From: Smittium mucronatum
Lineage: Eukaryota > Kickxellomycota > Harpellomycetes > Harpellales > Legeriomycetaceae
Length of the DNA stretch: 56,815 nt
NCBI GenBank assembly: GCA_001953115.1
Contig: LSSL01002242.1
Coordinates: forward strand, 1-56,815
Direction: 5' to 3'
The position numbers and the translations under genes were made by a program. Below are positions 50,054-56,815 of the stretch, one piece after another; the first letter of the stretch is position 1, and every line of letters starts with the position of its first letter. The notes beneath the pieces were generated by a model. The model did no database searches. It saw only the letters and a list, made by a program, of their open reading frames with translations, and was not told the DNA's origin.

Positions 50054-53000
50054 GAGTAAAATGGGGTTTTGACTAAGTAAAAACCTCATCCCTTAATTTT
50101 TTACATTATAAATAATCATGGTTTTATTTCATGATATACCAATTAAATATATATAAAAATTCTATTATCTTTGCCAAAATCAATTTTTTTTATGCAGAAA
50201 TTTGGTCCCTGAAAGATTTAATATTCCCAATGGGTTATGATTTTATAGAGAAGATGCTTCTCATCTAAAATTTTAGTACCCCCCTATTTTGGAAATATAT
50301 CCAACATATAGTACGTAAAATTATTGGATATGCTGACAGATGGATTCTAAAAAATGTTTTTTATTGGCAAAATACGGAGGGATAATTGTTGCAAATATTT
50401 TCCCTTTTTTTAATTGGTTTGCTCGTGAAATAAATCTCCGCTTAGCCAATGGAGTAATAAAAAAAAAGCTCCATCAAAATATAAGGAATAATAATTGAAA
50501 TATATCAAGTAATCAGATTTATCACAATCTTGAAAACTATTTTTAGGAAATAAGATAATTGAACGCTAAAATAAAGCTGACCTATAAGATATAGGAGGAG
50601 GGCCCGATATTTACAAGTATATCCCAAATCCCAAAATATTGATACTGCTATTCGAAGTTTCCATTAACTTGAAATCTTTAAGACGTAGGGGATATGAACT
50701 AAGAAAATAAATGCGAAGCACATTTTGGAAATTAATATTTTGCATAAGGAAAGATCTCATGAAATTTTATTGAGTAGATTTCTGTTATTAAAAGCGAAGA
50801 ATTTGAGCATCAACACTCAGTAATAATAGATATACCGCATTTATCAAAAAATACAAGTTAGGTTTTGAAATTTGGTAACGCAGAAAAGTTTTATTGGTAA
50901 ATATATGGTATTTTATTTTATTTTTTAATGCTATCTTTGAATTGAAACGCACCAGTATCAACATTTTATCGACGCACGTTTTTTTTATATAGAAAAATCC
51001 TTTAAAAACTAATAAATAATCGAATCTTGAATGAGGTATTAAAAATACGCATAAACTGTTTAGCTAACACAAATATTTTTGAATGAGGTTTTAAATATTA
51101 TTATTTTAAAGTGAGACCTGGAATATTTTGAGATAAAAAATCCCAATAAGAAGTTTGTTATGTTATTATAAAATAATCTTCCGATGTATTTTACGATTTG
51201 AATTACTAGGATTAATTATGGTTTAAAGTATTATTTGGTCAATAAATTCGGAACTTATTATTTATTTTTTAGAGGATATTTAACTAATTTGTATTTAATA
51301 ATCTAATCGCTTATGAAAAAAATTCTCATCAGATTATTTGGATATTTAGAGCATGTTATTTATTGGGGGATAGTAAAAATATAGATACAAAATTACAGCA
51401 ATTTCTGTAATAAAGGCCAAACATTTAAACTAATAACACCGAGATACGATCATAATAACATATATCTCGTTTATGAATCAATCTAGTCGGCAGAAAGGAT
51501 AATCAGACAGCGTTTTTAGCCAATTGATCTTACAGTATTCTATTCAATCGGAATATATGCTTTTATTTGGCAAAAATGAGGTCGCTTACATTTAACTTAC
51601 TAATTTTGAAAATTTGGTTATTTTTGTAATAATTTTCCAAAAAAAACGATTTTCTCCATAATTTTTATATAATGTTTTGATGATATCAACAATATCAAAC
51701 TTCAAAAATTTTAAGGCTCAGTTATTCTATTAGTATGATAGTCAAAACTTATCTGGGAGACTCTTTTTGAGACAGAATTTCGTTTAAAGTTTAGATTATT
51801 GGTAGAAATTTACCCAGTAGGAATCGGTCAGTTAAAATTCTAAATTAACGAATGAATAGTGTGGATCTATATTTTTTTAGCCATCATACCTTATTTTTGC
51901 CAATATTAAGAGTTTTTTATGATTTTATTTTTGATATATCAAATAGCCTTATTACATTGTCTGTTGGGCATTTTTACACATCAGGAGGGACTAAAAAAAC
52001 TAATTAGATATGCATGTCTGAAAATAAGACTTCCTCTTGCTAAAGTTTTTATTTTTATCTACACTTGTTGAATTTCATGTGTTATAATCGTGTAAATTCC
52101 TATTTGCTTTTGAACAATCTAAATACTTAATTTCAATTAAATAGTTATCAATTCGATAAAACAAAAAGTATATAGTTTTCTATCGTATTGGCTAACAATT
52201 AAACCATCTTAAATGAAAATAGCAAATAATGTTAAATACTACTAATTTTATTCAAGGATTTGTAAAAAAAAATATTTTTTAAACCATCGATCACTTTAAT
52301 AAATAGTTCTCTTCAAGTATCATAAATTACATAATTCTTTTGAAACCCGTGTTTTTCAGATAAATCATAATTCTATTGGCAAACAAAATATTTTTAATCA
52401 AATAAGGAGGACAATTCCGATTAAACAGTTAACCCGAAACCCTAATTGGATAGTGTATCGAAATACTTAATTATTGTGGCTTTCGTTGACCACAGAGTTT
52501 TATTAGCAGATAAAAAAAGCTCGTTTTTTTATGACCCTCCCAAATTCTGAAAAAAGGATTATTTAAATGCAGTGATGTTATAGATAAGTATAATCTTTAT
52601 CTAATCTTTTTCTGGATCCAGTAAAGTTATTTGTTTTGAAAATAATAGGTTTGATATTATAATTTTTGATGTTATAGATTGATAAGCTACAACTATTATG
52701 TAGCATGAAGTGTTAACTACAGCCTTGTCATCTCTGGGACATCAAGGATTAACTTTTTGGTGAAGTAGAAATATACTCAATTTCTGCTTGCTGAATTGGC
52801 TCCTGCTATTGAGATTTTTATTTCTCAGTCTACAGCTCTCCATTCGGCAAATGAACAAAATAGCCAATCGTATATAAAAATTTCAGTACAAATTCTCGTA
52901 TTGATTGAAACCTGAGCGATTTTTTTGAGCCAATATTCCTAAAAAAGCTAAAGCATGATGTATAAATTAATAAAGCCAATTAAAATTATAATTAGGTAAT

Positions 53001-53539
53001 TGTTATTAGGCAGTATTAAAATTGTATACACACAATTAATCTAGCGTGAGAATGAGAAAAATAGGCAAATTATAAAGTTATTAGGGATAGGATGGATTTG
53101 TGCCAAATAATGTTTGAGAGTTCAAGATTAGATTAACGGAGCATATATCTATTGGAAGTTTATTTGTGGTTGTTTGAAATCTTTTAGAATTGGATGGTCT
53201 GATGCCAAATAGATTAAAAGTTGATATTGAAATGCTTGCTGTGTGGTAATGTGTTGGGTAAATATAAGCATATTATTGGATTATTATACTTGATAATTAT
53301 CAGAATAGTAAATTCACTCGAGTCACAAAAGGATTTATTTGCAAAATAGATTATATGCAGTTGTATTGGGCCAACATTTTAAAGAAGCAGCAAAAAACAA
53401 ATGATTTCTGCGGTCTGCAAATGTAAAGTAATGGATTAACCAGAAGATTGAATTTGGCCAGCTTGGAATTGCCACAAAAGGGTCTGTATAATAATACTTG
53501 AGCTATTTGACTACAGAAGTATTTGGGATAGTTTCGAGA
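50054..53539. other. Gene-free transition region
   Basis: Intermediate in composition between the island and the right gene block. No supported gene or RNA. The AGCCAATGG / TCTATTGGC motif of the 11-13 kb repeats recurs at 50443 (followed by an A-run and GCTCC) and 52371-52380, with a weaker TAGCCAATC at 52861. Confidence 0.4.
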
Positions 53540-53973
53540 ATGGCAGCCAATTTAAAGGACAGGAATCTAATAGCTATACTTGGAGATGAGGATTCAGTTA
53601 CAGGAATGCTTCTTACTGGGATCGGCGATGTGAATAGCAACAACAATGCCAATTTTCAAGTTGTGAATCAAAGTAAGAATATTTCCAAGATTTGGTCGAA
53701 ATAGCTCATTTATTTATTTAATTTTTTTGGACTTCTTCCTTCCTGATAGAGACTCCTGTATCTGAGATTAGAGATAAATTCATTGAATTCACAGGTAGGA
53801 AAGATGTAGCAATAGTTCTAATAAATCAGTGGATCGCTGAGCTAATTAGGGAGACAGTAGATGAATATACTCAAACCTTTCCCACGATCCTGGAGATACC
53901 TTCAAAAGACATGCCATATGATCCTAACAAGGATTCTGTTTTAAAAAGGGTTCAGAGACTGTTCAAGGATTAG
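53540..53973 (+). CDS. VMA7: V-type proton ATPase subunit F (Vma7)
   Basis: This is a small subunit of the V1 sector, on the central rotor stalk of the proton pump that acidifies vacuoles and endosomes. Exons 53540-53672 and 53750-53973 give 118 residues, the same length as the yeast protein. The 77-bp intron has a GTAAGA donor and a TGATAG acceptor and splits a Lys codon (residue 45). Conserved family blocks are all visible: [15 protein letters not shown] near residues 16-30, [15 protein letters not shown] near 64-78, and [22 protein letters not shown] near the C-terminus. The start is the ATG at 53540, which gives the family's usual N-terminal length; the frame is open further upstream but only from non-ATG codons. 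It is followed on the same strand by CAP, 675 bp away. Confidence 0.96.
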
Positions 53974-54648
53974 ACACACGCCAGATATCGACTTTCTTTT
54001 TTCAAATAGCTTTTTCCTTCATCAATCTCTGTTTTGTCTTTTTTTTGTAAATAAGAAACGCGTGCCTAAAACCCTCTTAGCCCATGATGGCAGAAATTTT
54101 CACATGGTATTTTACAATGTTTGCGTTGCGCCGTTGAAGTTGAATTGAGTTCGGGTACTTTCCGGCTCACCTTTGTGTAACTCGACTGAACAGCTTTTGG
54201 CTTTTGTAATTTGATTTGATTTGATTCGATGGTTTTTTTTGTTTTTTTTTACAAAAAATTAACAAAGAGATTTATAAGTTCCCAAATTTTATTTGTTATC
54301 AACAAATTTTGTTTGCAGCCTATAATTCGCCTCTGGTTCATATTTATCCCTCAACGTTCTCAGGCATTCTGAATTACTGGAAAAACTTCCGATACAGCAA
54401 ACAAAATGACGTGATATTATTGGTTACTACAAACACCTAGCCCTTGGCCGGCAGATATTTATTTTTGGAATTTCTTTGGCGCCCTAAATTCACATGGAGT
54501 TAATCTTTATTATAAGAGTTTTATCTTGCAAACATATAAATTAAAAGCGAGAACAGTATCGATAATCTCTTTAGTTTGTTCCAATTCTTCAGGGCCTTTA
54601 ATACTTTAGTTATATCTTAACTGATAGGTTTTATAGTTATTAAGAAAA
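53974..54648. other. Spacer between V-ATPase F and CAP genes
   Basis: It holds the 3' end of the upstream gene and the promoter and leader of CAP. A TTGAT pentanucleotide repeat lies at 54211-54230, followed by T runs. The bases before the CAP start (AAGAAAAATG) have A at -3, as in a good eukaryotic start. No further gene is seen. Confidence 0.5.
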
Positions 54649-56272
54649 ATGAGCTCAAAAAACTCTCACTCAATTGGCCATGATTTCGTTTCTAGAATCA
54701 AACAGGCCTCTAATAAGATTACAAATCTTGCCGCTGAAACTATTAATGGGAACTTCTTAGGTTTGGAGGGCCACGATAGCCATGAAAATCACCCCCATTC
54801 TCATCAAAGGACATTTAAACGCCCTGATTCCGATGACTCAAATGTTCCTACTCCCAAAATTACCCAAGTCAAGGAAGTAGAGGAATACAGTAAAAGTGTA
54901 GTTGGGGCTGTCGATGAGCTCATTGTCGCTTCACAGAAGCTGGATTCTCCTGTAGTTGTCGGAATAGTCACTTTGCTAGCAGAATTAGCCAACCACGAGA
55001 AAAATTTCATCCAGGTTGCCTCTCAAATGAACAAACCAAATCCTGAAGAGCTACAGCTGCTACTTTCTCATATCCAAGTTAGTATTGAGAGTGTTATGAA
55101 TTTCAAATACTCAAACAGGATGAGTCGTCTCACTAACAATTTAAACGCAGTAGCCGAAGGTGTCGCTGCATTTGGCTGGGTTGCTGTTGTAAGTCTACAT
55201 TGCATATTATCTCTTCTTTAATATTTCCTTCTTTTTCTCTCTTTTCAATTTTATATCTAACAATTATTTTTCAAAAAAGGACAAAGACCAATTGGGCTAT
55301 ATAACCGAAATGAAACAATCAAGTTTGTTTTATACTAACAGAATTTTGAAGGAGTTTAGAGCTTCTAACCCAGCTCAGGTCGAGTTTGTTGATAAATTCC
55401 TAAACGTCCTTGATCAATTGTTCAACTATGTCAAGATTTACCACACTGTTGGTTTGCAATATGGCTATTCCAGTCCTTTGTTGACTATTGACCAAGCATT
55501 AGCCTACTTAATAGACCCTACTATTCAGCAGACTTCAACAGACTCTGTCAATTCATCTGTGTCTACTGTCACGCCATCAGCTCCTGCTGGAGATTCAGCC
55601 AATTACAAAAGCTCCGGTACTGCCGGAGTTAACGCTTTATTCAGTGAAATCAACCAAGGAGAGGGAATTACTCATGGTTTAAAAAAGGTAGACTTGAATG
55701 CTACCAGATCTGCCGACTTGCCTGCATCAGCTTCCGCTTCGAGTGCCCCTAGAAATCTAGCTGCAGGTGCCCCAAAACCCCAATCTCCACCTATTAAGGA
55801 ACTCCAAGGAAAGAGATGGGTCGTAGAAAACTTTGTTGATTCAGAAGTTACAGTTGAAGTTACTGACATTACTCAAACATGCTACATTTTCAACTGCACT
55901 GGGTGCACTGTTGTAATAGTTAACAAAGTCAACAATCTAACTGTAGATAAATGCTTAAAAACTAGCGTTGTTTTTGACGCAGTCGTATCCAGCTGTGATG
56001 TTGTAAACTCTCAGTCTGTCAAAGTCCAGGCTAACTTTGCCATTCCATTAATCAACGTCGATAAATCCAACGGTGTTCAGATTTTCCTAAATGACTCCAA
56101 TAAAGAGAATGTTGAAATTCTGACAGCCAAATCAAGTGAGATCAATGTCTGCTACACCGACGAAACAAGCGAAGATGCTTTCGACTACAGAGAATTTTTC
56201 ATTCCAGAGCAGATGAAGACCAAAGTCATTAATGGAAAACTGAACACTGTTGTGCTTGACCACTCTCACTAA
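54649..56272 (+). CDS. Adenylyl cyclase-associated protein (CAP/Srv2)
   Basis: This actin regulator recycles cofilin-bound ADP-actin and promotes nucleotide exchange; in some fungi it also binds adenylyl cyclase. Exons 54649-55188 and 55280-56272 give 510 residues. The 91-bp intron has a GTAAGT donor, a CTAAC branch motif at about 55256 and an AAAAG acceptor, and it falls in phase 0 inside the GWVAV block. Parts in order: a short N-terminal helix region (about 1-25); a His/Ser-rich linker (about 42-60); a helical folded domain (about 85-245, with FYTNRILKEF and KIYHTVGLQY); a WH2 motif (about 298-316, LFSEINQGEGITHGLKKV); and the beta-helix CARP domain (about 350-510, from PPIKELQGKRW, with AKSSEINV and FIPEQ). 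The long polyproline tracts usual before and after WH2 are almost absent; only SPP and scattered Pro remain. Confidence 0.96.
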
Positions 56273-56392
56273 TTCCTCGCCTGGCCAATAGTGCTCCTCT
56301 TTCTTTTCTTTTCGTTATTTGATTTTTAGTCTTAGACTCTTTTCTACAATTTGATTCACTTTTTTTCCCTCAATTCTTGTATTAACATCCCA

Positions 56393-56434
56393 TGTCTGAT
56401 AGCAATTCTTTTGCCTTTGGTCTTAATAGACAAG
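56393..56434 (+). CDS. Possible first exon of a further gene (partial)
   Basis: An ATG opens 14 codons (MSDSNSFAFGLNRQ) that end exactly at a GTAAGG donor. A CAG acceptor lies at 56509-56511. Joining to it in phase gives only nine more codons before a stop, so either a tiny 23-residue protein or a different acceptor is needed. An alternative acceptor (CTCAG ending about 56570) would extend the frame. The context, 120 bp after the CAP stop with the same strand and donor type, supports a real exon. The downstream structure is unresolved and may continue beyond the window. Confidence 0.35.
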
Positions 56435-56815
56435 TAAGGCCAAATACCCTAATTTCTCTCAATACTCTTACCCCATAAATATAATCCAACATAGTTTTTT
56501 AACGCAACAGATGCCTTTGTCGATTAGGCTAGATCTATGACCTCGATTTATGACCTACGCTCTATCTCAGCCCATCTTTAGAGCCGTGGCTCTCGATATA
56601 ATTTTTTTTAAAGGTTGTTTTAGTTATATATATTTTTTAATTGAATCAACAAATAAAAATTGATCTGTTGTGTATATATTAGTATTATAATCTAATTCAT
56701 AAATTCTACTCTAATTTCTATCGGCTGTAATGGAGGCGAGACATAATGATTAAGTGAATCCGGAATCAAATTGATTCAAACTGACATCAACAAAGCCACC
56801 CAAATTGGCGCCAAT
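56435..56815. other. Intron or spacer and coding-like window edge
   Basis: It is mostly AT-rich. A small perfect hairpin GAGCC-GT-GGCTC lies at 56581-56592, followed by a T run. The last 65 bases rise in G+C and are open on both strands. On + they read (after a stop at 56747-56749) a frame including IKLIQTDINKATQIGAN. On - they read IGANLGGFVDVSLNQFDSGFT and then a stop at 56750-56752. One of these is probably the edge of a neighbouring gene; the strand cannot be settled from this fragment. Confidence 0.3.

Overview
The window looks like a piece of a eukaryotic nuclear genome that is very rich in A+T. The lineage is inferred, not shown. Four multi-exon genes have short introns (77-126 bp) with GTAAG/GTAAGT donors. 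Two of these introns also carry a CTAAC branch-point motif. Three proteins are recognisable housekeeping eukaryotic proteins: signal peptidase catalytic subunit Sec11, V-ATPase subunit F, and cyclase-associated protein CAP. The intron style and protein character suit an early-diverging, AT-rich fungus best (a Harpellales-like or similar zygomycete-grade genome is one guess). Other AT-rich protists cannot be excluded.

Layout. (1) 0-6 kb is a gene-bearing flank: SEC11 on the + strand (three exons), then two unrecognised genes on the - strand. One encodes a 446-residue serine-rich protein (one exon), the other a 232-residue protein with one membrane segment (two exons). (2) About 6-21 kb is gene-free and littered with old, strongly diverged repeats. 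These include two large imperfect inverted repeats (11.20-12.02 kb and 12.76-13.64 kb), a further dispersed copy near 16.4 kb, and two copies of a poly(A)-tailed retroposon (12.5 and 20.5 kb). (3) About 22-49 kb is an extremely AT-rich island with no credible gene. Its only clear feature is a third copy of the retroposon, on the - strand at 35.2-35.9 kb with a 16-bp target-site duplication. (4) 49.6-50.1 kb, at the island's right edge, holds a degenerate tandem array with a period of about 115 bp. (5) 53.5-56.8 kb is a second gene-bearing flank: V-ATPase subunit F (two exons) and CAP (two exons), both + strand. A likely first exon of a further gene and a coding-like stretch running off the window follow.

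The genes share no obvious pathway; Sec11, V-ATPase F and CAP are general cell-maintenance functions. The main biological interest is the roughly 47-kb gene desert between two housekeeping blocks. It has its own retroposon family, foldback-like repeats and satellite-like array. It could be a regional centromere or heterochromatic island, or simply a graveyard of AT-decayed transposons. The sequence alone does not decide.
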